A stretch of DNA of 9,921 nucleotides from Gammaproteobacteria bacterium. Its GTDB lineage: Bacteria; Pseudomonadota; Gammaproteobacteria; Steroidobacterales; JABDKV01. The position numbers and the translations under genes are program-made. Shown here piece after piece: positions 1 to 5,779 of this stretch; position 1 is the first letter of the stretch; every line of letters begins with the position of its first letter. The notes under the pieces are model-generated. The model searched no databases and was not told the origin of the DNA. It saw only the letters and a list, made by a program, of their open reading frames with translations. The stretch covers positions 1 to 9,921 of the forward strand of contig JAOTXR010000043.1 of NCBI GenBank assembly GCA_029862285.1, written 5' to 3'.

Positions 1-1437
1 ACCGGGCTCTGGGGCGGCGCTCGCGGGTGCCGCCTTGCGACCTCGCATGAGTTTCTTGATCTGGTCGCGGGTAAACGGTCCGGCCAGGTAAGACATTACC
101 CATCGGGTGTTGAATACCACAGGCTCATCTTCGTGAACGTTGTGTAACAGAAAGCGGCGTTTACCGAGGCCGGCGATAATCTGTTCCATGCGCTGCTTGT
201 CGAAGTTACCACCGGCCGCGGCGCCTTCCAGGCCTTCCATCACACGCGCTTTATCCCGCTCAGTCTGCAACCGGCCGATAAACCAGGTGCCGGTATTGGA
301 CAAGGCTTTGTAGTCGAGATCGACGGGATTTTGTGTTGCCAGCACCAGACCAACACCATAGGCACGCGCCTGTTTCAACAACGTCAGAAAGAGCTGTTTC
401 GAAGGCGGGTTGGAAACCGGCGGCAGGTAACCGAATACTTCGTCCATATACAGGATTGCACGCAACGTGCTGGTGCCCGATTGCGAACGCATCCACCCGA
501 TGAGTTCATTGAGCAGCATCGTTACGAAAAACATACGTTCGGTTTCAGACAAATGCGCAATGGAAATCACGGATACCCGTGGCTTACCACCTTCGGTGTG
601 CAACAAGCGGGCAACATCCAATGGCTCGCCTTCCATCCACGCCTCAAAACCGGGTGCCGCCAGCAGGTTGTTCATGCGCATGGCGAGCTTAAAGCGATCC
701 TTGGGCGGATAAAAAGAATCCAGATCCATGACCCCGATACGCTTGATTGGCGGATCCTGGATGGCGGCGATCAGCGCGCCCAGATCCAGACTGCGGTCTT
801 CCTGCCATGACCGGTCGAGAATATTCGCGATCAATATATGTTCGCGGCTGGTTATTGGATCTGCCTCTATACCGAGCAGCGCGAGAATGCCTGTGGCGGT
901 AGCCTGCACCCGCTCGCGATAAACATCACGGTCTTCCATGACCGCCGCTGACGGGACAGAAAATGAACGCAGAACAGAGATAGGCAGACCTGCGTTGCTT
1001 CCTGGCGTAGAGATTGCGAGGTCTGCAGTGTCACGGAGCTTTTTGATTCGATCCGTACCCTGGCCCCAGTCCTTGAGACCCTCGCGCCACAAGGTCGATT
1101 GGGCCTCTGCGTATTCGGCGGTTGTCATGCCCTTGTCAGAAGCCGAACGGGAATTTACCCAAGGCTCAAAATCCTGCGCCCGCAGTTTGGGAAAAGTCAG
1201 CAGCAGGTTGCCGAGATCACCCTTGGGGTCGACGGCAATAACCGGAATGTGATCGATCGCGGCCTCTTCGAGCAAGCCTATCCCCAGGCCGGTCTTGCCA
1301 CTGCCAGTCATGCCGATGATGGCGGCGTGCGTAGTCAGGTCCTTGGCATCGTAAAGCACGACGTCGTCCCTGCGTTGCTTGGTCTTCAGGTCGTAGGCCT
1401 TGCCGAGATAAAAGGCACCGAGTTTCTCGTAATCCAT
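1..1437 (-). CDS. HerA/FtsK-superfamily ATP-binding protein (DUF87-like), 3'-truncated by window edge
   Basis: The first 479 residues are visible; the frame is open through base 1, so the C-terminus is missing. A P-loop GMTGSGKT lies at residues 42-49 after a short beta-rich N-terminus, followed by VIAVDPKGD at 66-74, as in HerA/VirB4/FtsK-type ATPases. Walker B is ILYMDE (328-333), then a LLKQARAYG helix and LATQNP (366-371), the usual sensor strand of the fold. GRLQTERDK (388-396) supplies a probable arginine finger. Residues 460-479 turn Ala/Pro/Lys rich, like a linker. The ATG at 1437 is preceded by a GGGGGA ribosome site six to seven bases away. The family is known for ring-shaped, ATP-driven motors acting on DNA or polypeptides, but the role of this subgroup is not established. 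No NurA nuclease or conjugation gene is visible, so repair or transfer cannot be claimed. The fold is certain; the function is open. Confidence 0.9.
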   Translation of the reverse strand, partial: MDYEKLGAFYLGKAYDLKTKQRRDDVVLYDAKDLTTHAAIIGMTGSGKTGLGIGLLEEAAIDHIPVIAVDPKGDLGNLLLTFPKLRAQDFEPWVNSRSASDKGMTTAEYAEAQSTLWREGLKDWGQGTDRIKKLRDTADLAISTPGSNAGLPISVLRSFSVPSAAVMEDRDVYRERVQATATGILALLGIEADPITSREHILIANILDRSWQEDRSLDLGALIAAIQDPPIKRIGVMDLDSFYPPKDRFKLAMRMNNLLAAPGFEAWMEGEPLDVARLLHTEGGKPRVSVISIAHLSETERMFFVTMLLNELIGWMRSQSGTSTLRAILYMDEVFGYLPPVSNPPSKQLFLTLLKQARAYGVGLVLATQNPVDLDYKALSNTGTWFIGRLQTERDKARVMEGLEGAAAGGNFDKQRMEQIIAGLGKRRFLLHNVHEDEPVVFNTRWVMSYLAGPFTRDQIKKLMRGRKAAPASAAPEPG

Positions 1438-1646
1438 CGCTATCCCCCACGGATGAACGGCGAATGGTAAGCCCACCAACGGGCGGGTCAAGCGAGGCGC
1501 CGGGTCCGGTGACCTGTCTGGCCCGCATCCATTGGTTGATGCACTTCTAACTCTTTGAAGTTACAGGGTAAAACTTTGTTTGCAATGTTCAGTTTGTGAT
1601 TAGGCAAAATAGCAGCTTGTTATATGTGTCAAGTGAGTCCAGACAA
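1438..1646. promoter_or_regulatory. Divergent spacer between the ATPase and the charged exported protein
   Basis: This 209-bp non-coding spacer must hold the start signals of both flanking genes. The part nearest the plus-strand gene (about 1540-1630) is AT-rich against a GC-rich left half. A short interrupted inverted repeat, TAACT at 1548-1552 and AGTTA at 1559-1563, lies there, as does an alternative pairing of ACTTC (1543-1547) with GAAGT (1557-1561). No convincing -35/-10 pair with 16-18 bp spacing stands out. A GTG at 1596 is in frame with the downstream gene, but a start there would put 17 polar residues ahead of the signal peptide. Confidence 0.4.
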
Positions 1647-2492
1647 ATGCGAAATATCCGACTTCTGATTGTACTTCTGGCTGCAGTGTTCATTGCTCCG
1701 GCCAGCCTTATGGCGGACCCGGCCGACAAGGCCGCAAAGGACGCCGCCAAAGCTGAAAAGCGCGCCGAACACGCGTTGCGTCGAGCCGAGAAAGAAGAGG
1801 CTCGCTCACTGCGCGCAGCTCGTGACGGTGATGACGATGACGACGATGACTACGATGACTACGATGACGATGATGACGATGACGATCGTTCTTCAAAATG
1901 GGAAGGCAAGAATAAAATGGGTCGCGACAAAGGACGCAGCGCCCGCGACGAAGCTCGCGGCAGGCGCCATGAGGGTCGCGACGAAGCACGGGCCGAGCGC
2001 ATGCAAGAGCATGAGATGCGACGCGACGAGATGGAGGACTATCGAGAGCGCCTCAAAAATGCAGAATCCGATGAGGAGCGCGCGGCAATTACAGAGGAAA
2101 TGAGATTGCAGCGTGCCAAGCGACGTGAGCAAGACGAACAACGTCGTGACATGAGTGACTACCACGAACGACTAGAGGCGGCAGAATCTGACGAGGAACG
2201 TGCAGAGATAAAAAGAGAAATGCAAATGCAGCGCGAACGGCAGGAACGGGGCGAACAGCGCCGCGAAATGGTTCGTGAATATCAGGACGACCAAAAAGTA
2301 CTCCGTGAAAACCGTCGGGAAGGACATGCCGAAAACATGGCTGAGTACCGCGAGCGCCTGCAGGCAGCCGAAACTGAAGAGGAACGGCGTGCTATACAGG
2401 AAGAAATGCAGGCAGCACGAGCCGAGCAACAGGCCGAGCGTGTAGAACAGCAGAAGAAAAAGAAACCCTGGTGGAAATTCTGGGGCGACTGA
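1647..2492 (+). CDS. Exported, highly charged repeat protein of unknown function
   Basis: I do not recognise a family. The 281-residue product begins with a typical signal peptide (MRNIRLLIVLL core, likely cleavage after Ala23), so it should act in the periplasm or outside the cell. An Ala/Lys/Glu helix (25-59) follows, then an almost pure Asp tract (62-80, with Tyr at 69 and 72). Next comes a basic Arg/Gly/Lys segment (81-128), then a long Glu/Arg-rich stretch with DYRERL-type repeats at 131, 171 and 233, predicted as coiled coil or a single charged helix. The end is KKKKPWWKFWGD, a basic-aromatic tail that could insert at a membrane surface. There are no cysteines. I prefer ATG 1647 over the in-frame GTG 1596 because it puts the signal peptide at the N-terminus; its ribosome site (GTGAG, about 10 bases upstream) is weak. 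Metal binding by the Asp tract or envelope tethering by the tail are guesses. Confidence 0.82.
   Translation: MRNIRLLIVLLAAVFIAPASLMADPADKAAKDAAKAEKRAEHALRRAEKEEARSLRAARDGDDDDDDDYDDYDDDDDDDDRSSKWEGKNKMGRDKGRSARDEARGRRHEGRDEARAERMQEHEMRRDEMEDYRERLKNAESDEERAAITEEMRLQRAKRREQDEQRRDMSDYHERLEAAESDEERAEIKREMQMQRERQERGEQRREMVREYQDDQKVLRENRREGHAENMAEYRERLQAAETEEERRAIQEEMQAARAEQQAERVEQQKKKKPWWKFWGD
1830..1886 (+). repeat. GAY-codon microsatellite encoding the Asp tract
   Basis: Nineteen consecutive codons are GAT/GAC (Asp) apart from two TAC (Tyr) codons. This trinucleotide-like array can change length by slippage in steps of one residue without breaking the frame. GAT and GAC are mixed, which argues for some age or selection on the amino acids rather than a fresh expansion. 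Confidence 0.85.
2037..2426 (+). repeat. Internal protein repeat, three copies of a helical Glu/Arg unit
   Basis: Units begin at 2037 (residue 131), 2157 (residue 171) and 2343 (residue 233), with the consensus [D/E]Y-x-ERL-x-x-AE-[S/T]-[D/E]-EER-x-x-I-x-x-EM. The first two are exactly 40 codons apart. The third is 62 codons after the second; the extra 22 codons begin with a degenerate EYQDDQKVLRE at residue 211, itself 40 codons after unit two. The DNA has diverged much more than the protein, so the duplications are old and the amino acids have been kept. Confidence 0.8.
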
Positions 2493-2499
2493 TCAGATG

Positions 2500-2564
2500 A
2501 GGTGTCGGGTGCTGACTTATGACTAAACGTTGAAATTAATCAAACAGGTCAGTACCCGGCACCT
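2500..2564. repeat. Long imperfect inverted repeat (hairpin / REP-like element)
   Basis: GGTGTCGGGTGCTGAC (2501-2516) pairs with GTCAGTACCCGGCACC (2548-2563). Of 16 positions, 14 are Watson-Crick and two are G-T wobbles when read as plus-strand RNA. An extra A-T pair (2500/2564) and a short inner extension (T2517-G2547, T2518-A2546) lengthen the stem; the AT-rich loop is about 27 nt. As minus-strand RNA the two wobbles become A-C mismatches, so the structure is better in the transcript of the charged-protein gene, starting 8 bases after its stop. No U-run follows, so it is not a textbook intrinsic terminator. It could instead be an mRNA-stabilising hairpin or a dispersed REP/MITE-type element. 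Confidence 0.7.
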
Positions 2565-2605
2565 ATAGCTCGGCACCTATAGCTCTGCACCTATAGCTCG
2601 GCACC
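2557..2605. repeat. 14-bp tandem repeat, 3.5 copies, overlapping the pyrB stop codon
   Basis: CGGCACCTATAGCT occurs at 2557-2570 and 2571-2584, a third copy with one change (CTGCACCTATAGCT) at 2585-2598, and a half copy CGGCACC at 2599-2605. Read on the minus strand, the first units encode the last pyrB codons (Gly-Ala-Glu-Leu-stop); the rest lie in its 3' untranslated region. The last copy merges into the right arm of the 2500-2564 inverted repeat through the shared GGTGCCG core. Confidence 0.9.
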
Positions 2606-3559
2606 AAAAATCTTGATCAATAACGCGACACGCATCCACATGCCGTTGCCCTCCTGGCGCCAGTACACTGCCCGCGGATCACTGTCGACTGCCGGGTCGA
2701 TTTCCGGACCACGCGGTAGCGGATGCATGACGACTGCCTCTTGAGGCAACATCTGCATTTCATTGGGCCCAATAGAGAACTCGCCGAGGTTTACCTTGAG
2801 CGATTCGCCTTCAACGTCCCACTCTGACTGCATGCGTGTAACGTAGAGCGCATCGAGGCTGCCCAGCGCATCGTCCATCGTCCCTGTCTCGGTGAAATTG
2901 ATCTTGTCCTGCGCAAGATGCTTCTTGATGTCGTTGCGGATTGCAAAATTGGGTGGAGAGATGAACACCAGCTTTACATCGTGGTAGTTCTTCATCAAAT
3001 AGCAAAGAGAACGGACGGTGCGGCCGCGACGCAAGTCACCCATCATGCCGATGGTCTTGCCATCGATACCACCGCGACCGGCAAAACTGCGCTCTAGTGT
3101 GTAGATATCAAGCAGGGCCTGAGTTGGATGTTGATCCGGCCCGCTACCGGCATTGACAATTGGCACCCGTCGCGGAATCTCGTCCATCAACGCCGCTGCG
3201 CGACTTGCCAAGCCGCGTTCCGGAGTACGCATGATGATCACATCAACATAGGAACTGAAAGTACGAATACTGTCGTCGAAACTCTCACCCTTGATTTCCG
3301 AAGAAATTGCCGGGTCGCGAATCTCGCTGGTACCGATTCCGAGTATATGACAGGCGTTATTGAACGAAAGGAAGGTTCTGGTCGACGCCTGCGTAAAATA
3401 CAGCATCGCACGTTTGTCGGCCAATGACGCATGCAATTTGGCCGCGCCTTCTTTGGTCTTGGCGAGCGCCCTGGCGGTATCGGTAATGTCGCAAAGCTCA
3501 TCGAGTAACTCGCGTTTGAACACACGCGGCTCAATGACATGGAAAAGCTCGCTACTCAT
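2591..3559 (-). CDS. pyrB: Aspartate carbamoyltransferase catalytic subunit
   Basis: The enzyme condenses carbamoyl phosphate with L-aspartate to N-carbamoyl-aspartate, the committed step of pyrimidine synthesis in the cytoplasm. The 322-residue product has the carbamoyl-phosphate motif STRT (59-62), an 80s-loop lysine (Lys90, in IKGES), Arg111, HPTQ (144-147), GDLRRGRT with Arg180, TRMQ with Arg242, and HPLPR (279-283). These match the E. coli active-site residues. Length is close to the usual ~310. I chose ATG 3559, with GGAG ten bases upstream, because the family N-terminus begins shortly after it; an in-frame ATG at 3601 would add 14 residues and cannot be excluded. The usual GDLKYGRTVHSL is GDLRRGRTVRSL here. 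No pyrI regulatory-subunit gene or dihydroorotase lies beside it. The last four codons and stop sit in a 14-bp tandem repeat. Confidence 0.96.
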   Translation of the reverse strand: MSSELFHVIEPRVFKRELLDELCDITDTARALAKTKEGAAKLHASLADKRAMLYFTQASTRTFLSFNNACHILGIGTSEIRDPAISSEIKGESFDDSIRTFSSYVDVIIMRTPERGLASRAAALMDEIPRRVPIVNAGSGPDQHPTQALLDIYTLERSFAGRGGIDGKTIGMMGDLRRGRTVRSLCYLMKNYHDVKLVFISPPNFAIRNDIKKHLAQDKINFTETGTMDDALGSLDALYVTRMQSEWDVEGESLKVNLGEFSIGPNEMQMLPQEAVVMHPLPRGPEIDPAVDSDPRAVYWRQEGNGMWMRVALLIKIFGAEL

Positions 3560-3677
3560 CCAGTGGTGACTCCGGTATTCTGCGACGACCGCGGCCAGCA
3601 TACCCGGCGGCGGCCCGGTTTGTCATCGATGAACGGGGTTTCCGGTACATGGTCAAACGAGACGGGGAAATAACATT
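3560..3677. promoter_or_regulatory. Divergent spacer pyrB / esterase
   Basis: The spacer is 118 bp (76 bp if pyrB starts at 3601). On the plus strand TTGTCA (3620-3625) resembles a -35 box but has only a poor -10 candidate near 3645-3650. On the minus strand TTGACC (3656-3651) resembles a -35 box, again with a weak partner. A 10-bp palindrome, TCATCGATGA, lies at 3623-3632. No U-rich attenuator like the enterobacterial pyrBI leader is visible. A GGGGA ribosome site near 3664-3668 serves the esterase ATG at 3678. Confidence 0.35.
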
Positions 3678-4769
3678 ATGACTATCAAGCGAGTGCGCTG
3701 GAAAACCGGCCGCGTGGTAACGCTTCAACATGACTCGAAGATACTGCGTGATAATCCGCTCGGCGATCCCTATACCCGCCAGCTGGATGTGTGGCTGCCG
3801 CCCGGATACGACAGCACAAAAAAACGAATGCCGGTACTTTTTGACCTGGTCGGCTACACCGGAACCGGGCAGTCGCATACTAACTGGCGGAACTTCGATG
3901 AAAATGTTCCCGAACGCGCCGATCGGTTGATTCACGTCGGCGCTATGGGACCCTGCATTATCGTTTTTCCGGATTGTTTTACAGCACTGGGTGGCAACCA
4001 GTACATCAACTCCACAGCGATCGGAAACTACGCTGATTACCTCACGCGAGAACTGATCCCTTTGGTGGATGCAGAATTTCGTACTCACGCCGCACGCGAT
4101 CATCGCGGTTGTTTCGGTAAATCCTCCGGTGGCTACGGTGCGATTATCCACGGCATGAAATATCCAAAATACTGGGGCGCTATAGCAAATCATTCCGGCG
4201 ACGCCTATTTCGATTTTGTCTACCGCAATGATTTTCCTGGCGCCCTCAATGTGCTCGCAAAGCACCGCAGGCGAAAACGCAGCGCGGGACCGGTCAATAT
4301 CGCCGAAATGGCGCATGGTACCGGCGAAGGTATCGACGATGGCAGAGTCCGGCGTTTTCTGAAGTATCTCTGGCAAAAACCCGATCCGACCAGCGATGAA
4401 ATCCATTGCCTCATGATGCTGGCAATGGCAGCAAGTTACGATCCGGATCCCGATGTGCCAAATGGTTTTCACCTGCCTTTTGACCTGGAAACCGGTGAAT
4501 TACTGCTGTCGCGTTGGCGGAAATGGTTGCGACACGACCCAATCAATCTCGCCGGCCGTTACAAAAACAATCTGAAGACACTACGTGGAATATTCATCGA
4601 CTGCGGCTGGCGCGACCAGTACCGAATCCATTATGGGACGAGAATACTCTCGCAGCGGTTGCGCGAACACGGAATCGAACACCGCTACGAGGAATTCGAC
4701 GGCACGCATTCGGGCATCGACCACCGCATGGATATCAGCCTTCCCTATCTCTGTAAGGCTCTCAAATAG
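3678..4769 (+). CDS. Putative esterase, alpha/beta hydrolase (esterase D / feruloyl-esterase-like)
   Basis: The 363-residue protein fits the PF00756-type esterase fold. After a short N-terminal strand region come RQLDVWLPPGYD (34-45) and MPVLFDLVGYTG (51-62), the strand and oxyanion area. The nucleophile elbow is GKSSGG (147-152), with Ser149 the probable nucleophile in G-x-S-x-G. The acid is Asp308 or Asp313 in IDCGWRDQY, and the catalytic His is His344 in GTHSGIDHR. No signal peptide is present, so it is probably cytoplasmic. Relatives hydrolyse S-formylglutathione, feruloyl or short-chain esters; the substrate cannot be read here. It is longer than the ~280 residues of S-formylglutathione hydrolases, with the extra length between about 176 and 300, a probable lid or cap. 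It is divergent from pyrB and its stop lies 2 bp from the stop of the convergent permease. No glutathione-dependent dehydrogenase is nearby. Confidence 0.9.
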   Translation: MTIKRVRWKTGRVVTLQHDSKILRDNPLGDPYTRQLDVWLPPGYDSTKKRMPVLFDLVGYTGTGQSHTNWRNFDENVPERADRLIHVGAMGPCIIVFPDCFTALGGNQYINSTAIGNYADYLTRELIPLVDAEFRTHAARDHRGCFGKSSGGYGAIIHGMKYPKYWGAIANHSGDAYFDFVYRNDFPGALNVLAKHRRRKRSAGPVNIAEMAHGTGEGIDDGRVRRFLKYLWQKPDPTSDEIHCLMMLAMAASYDPDPDVPNGFHLPFDLETGELLLSRWRKWLRHDPINLAGRYKNNLKTLRGIFIDCGWRDQYRIHYGTRILSQRLREHGIEHRYEEFDGTHSGIDHRMDISLPYLCKALK

Positions 4770-4771
4770 GT

Positions 4772-5692
4772 TCAGGAGCGGGCGACGGCCTGAGTTTCTT
4801 TCGGACTACTGCGCGGTGCGCCTGCCACAACAAACACACTAATGATGATAATAAGCATGCCGAGAAATTGCGGCCTGCCAAGTGTCTCATCGAGTAACCA
4901 CCAACCAAGCAGGGTGGCGACTGCCGGGTTTACATAGGCAATCGTCGCGAGCTTGTCTGGCGTAGTGTGATTGATCAGCCAGATGTAGGTGGCATACGCC
5001 AGACACGAGCCGAAAACGGTAAGATAGACAAGCGCGCCGACACCCGCAACGCTCCAGGATACGCTTTTCAATTCGCCGGCGGCGATTCCGATCGCCAGTA
5101 GCGCAACGCCACCGGCAAACATCTGCCAACCGGCCATCATTAGCGGTGCTGTTGCTATGTCGCGAGAGCGGCTGAAAATCGTTCCCGCAGACCAGGCTAT
5201 GGGCGATATCAGAATTGCCATTTGCGCCCAGAAATATCGTGGGTTGTAACCGGCTTCTGGCGCGAGAATAAATGCGACACCAACAAAACCCGACAGCAGT
5301 CCCAGTTTGGCCCGGGTCGTGAGTTTGTGTCCACGCTTGCCAAACGTGCCAAACCAGGCAGTCCAGAACGCCGAACTCGCGATCAATAATGCCGCCTGGT
5401 TCGATTCAACCCATTGTTCGGCCCAGGTTACCACTCCGTTGCCAATGACAATCATCAGAAGGGCCATCAGTAGAATCAGAAACCAGTCTGCACGCAGGCG
5501 TGGCAGGGTCTGACCCAGTCCCCTTGAAAGACCAATAATAACCAGGCCGGCAATAATGAATCTGATGCCGGCGAGCAACCCGGGGCGCATATCATGCACG
5601 CCGATACGAATTGCCAGATAAGTAGATCCCCAGACTACATACACCACCGCAAAAGCGGCAATGACCTTTAACCGGTAATTTCGATCGTGCAA
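4772..5692 (-). CDS. EamA/DMT-family permease (YedA-like)
   Basis: The 306-residue inner-membrane protein has ten predicted helices in two EamA repeats (about 8-143 and 152-292). The first helix carries VVWGSTYLAIR (19-29), typical of YedA/RhtA-type members of the drug/metabolite transporter superfamily; the second repeat ends with YVNPAVATLLGWWLLDE (253-269), the strong family signature near helices 8-9. Members export amino acids or other small metabolites by proton exchange; the substrate is not predictable. The start is TTG at 5692, supported by a GAGG ribosome site five bases upstream (5698-5701); the first internal ATG is codon 35 and would delete helix one. It lies 87 bp downstream of the OPT gene on the same strand, with hairpin sequence between, so co-transcription is possible but uncertain. 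Confidence 0.94.
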   Translation of the reverse strand: MHDRNYRLKVIAAFAVVYVVWGSTYLAIRIGVHDMRPGLLAGIRFIIAGLVIIGLSRGLGQTLPRLRADWFLILLMALLMIVIGNGVVTWAEQWVESNQAALLIASSAFWTAWFGTFGKRGHKLTTRAKLGLLSGFVGVAFILAPEAGYNPRYFWAQMAILISPIAWSAGTIFSRSRDIATAPLMMAGWQMFAGGVALLAIGIAAGELKSVSWSVAGVGALVYLTVFGSCLAYATYIWLINHTTPDKLATIAYVNPAVATLLGWWLLDETLGRPQFLGMLIIIISVFVVAGAPRSSPKETQAVARS

Positions 5693-5697
5693 TGAAA

Positions 5698-5701
5698 CCT
5701 C
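5698..5701 (-). promoter_or_regulatory. Ribosome binding site deciding the TTG start of the permease
   Basis: GAGG on the minus strand, five bases before TTG 5692. It supports the rare start codon, since no ATG or GTG in frame lies close enough to keep the first membrane helix. Confidence 0.65.
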
Positions 5702-5704
5702 AAA

Positions 5705-5729
5705 AACAAGGGTCGGGTAACAAGGGTCG
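5705..5729. repeat. Short direct repeat, 14-bp period
   Basis: AACAAGGGTCG occurs at 5705-5715 and again at 5719-5729, giving a 14-bp period. The second copy forms the outer edge of the neighbouring inverted repeat. Two copies could arise by chance or slippage. Confidence 0.6.
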
Positions 5730-5764
5730 AACCGCTATTTCCCGACAGGAAGGCGGTTCGACCC
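5724..5764 (-). repeat. Inverted repeat (12-bp perfect stem) between OPT transporter and permease
   Basis: GGGTCGAACCGC (5724-5735) and GCGGTTCGACCC (5753-5764) are exact inverse complements around a 17-nt loop. On the minus strand the hairpin starts 15 bases after the OPT stop codon, as a terminator would, but is followed by TTGTTACCC rather than a U-run. It could be a weak terminator, a processing hairpin separating OPT from permease expression, or a dispersed REP-like repeat. A competing pairing of GTCGGG (about 5713-5718) with CCCGAC (5741-5746) is also possible. Confidence 0.75.
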
Positions 5765-5779
5765 CTTGGTGGCAGCCGG

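Noticed and set aside
331..810. 159-codon plus-strand frame inside the ATPase gene
   Set aside because: It is opposite the Walker B region of the ATPase, with no recognisable domain; antisense shadow of a GC-rich gene.
1596..1646. Upstream GTG start extending the charged protein by 17 residues
   Set aside because: The extension is polar and would bury the signal peptide inside the protein; ATG 1647 gives a standard exported N-terminus.
2557..2605. CRISPR-like array
   Set aside because: The 14-bp units are directly adjacent with no spacers and no cas genes; it is a simple tandem repeat.
3552..4472. 306-codon open frame on the minus strand opposite the esterase
   Set aside because: It is antisense to a gene with clear catalytic motifs, overlaps the pyrB start region, has Cys/His-rich patternless composition and has no ribosome site; a shadow frame.
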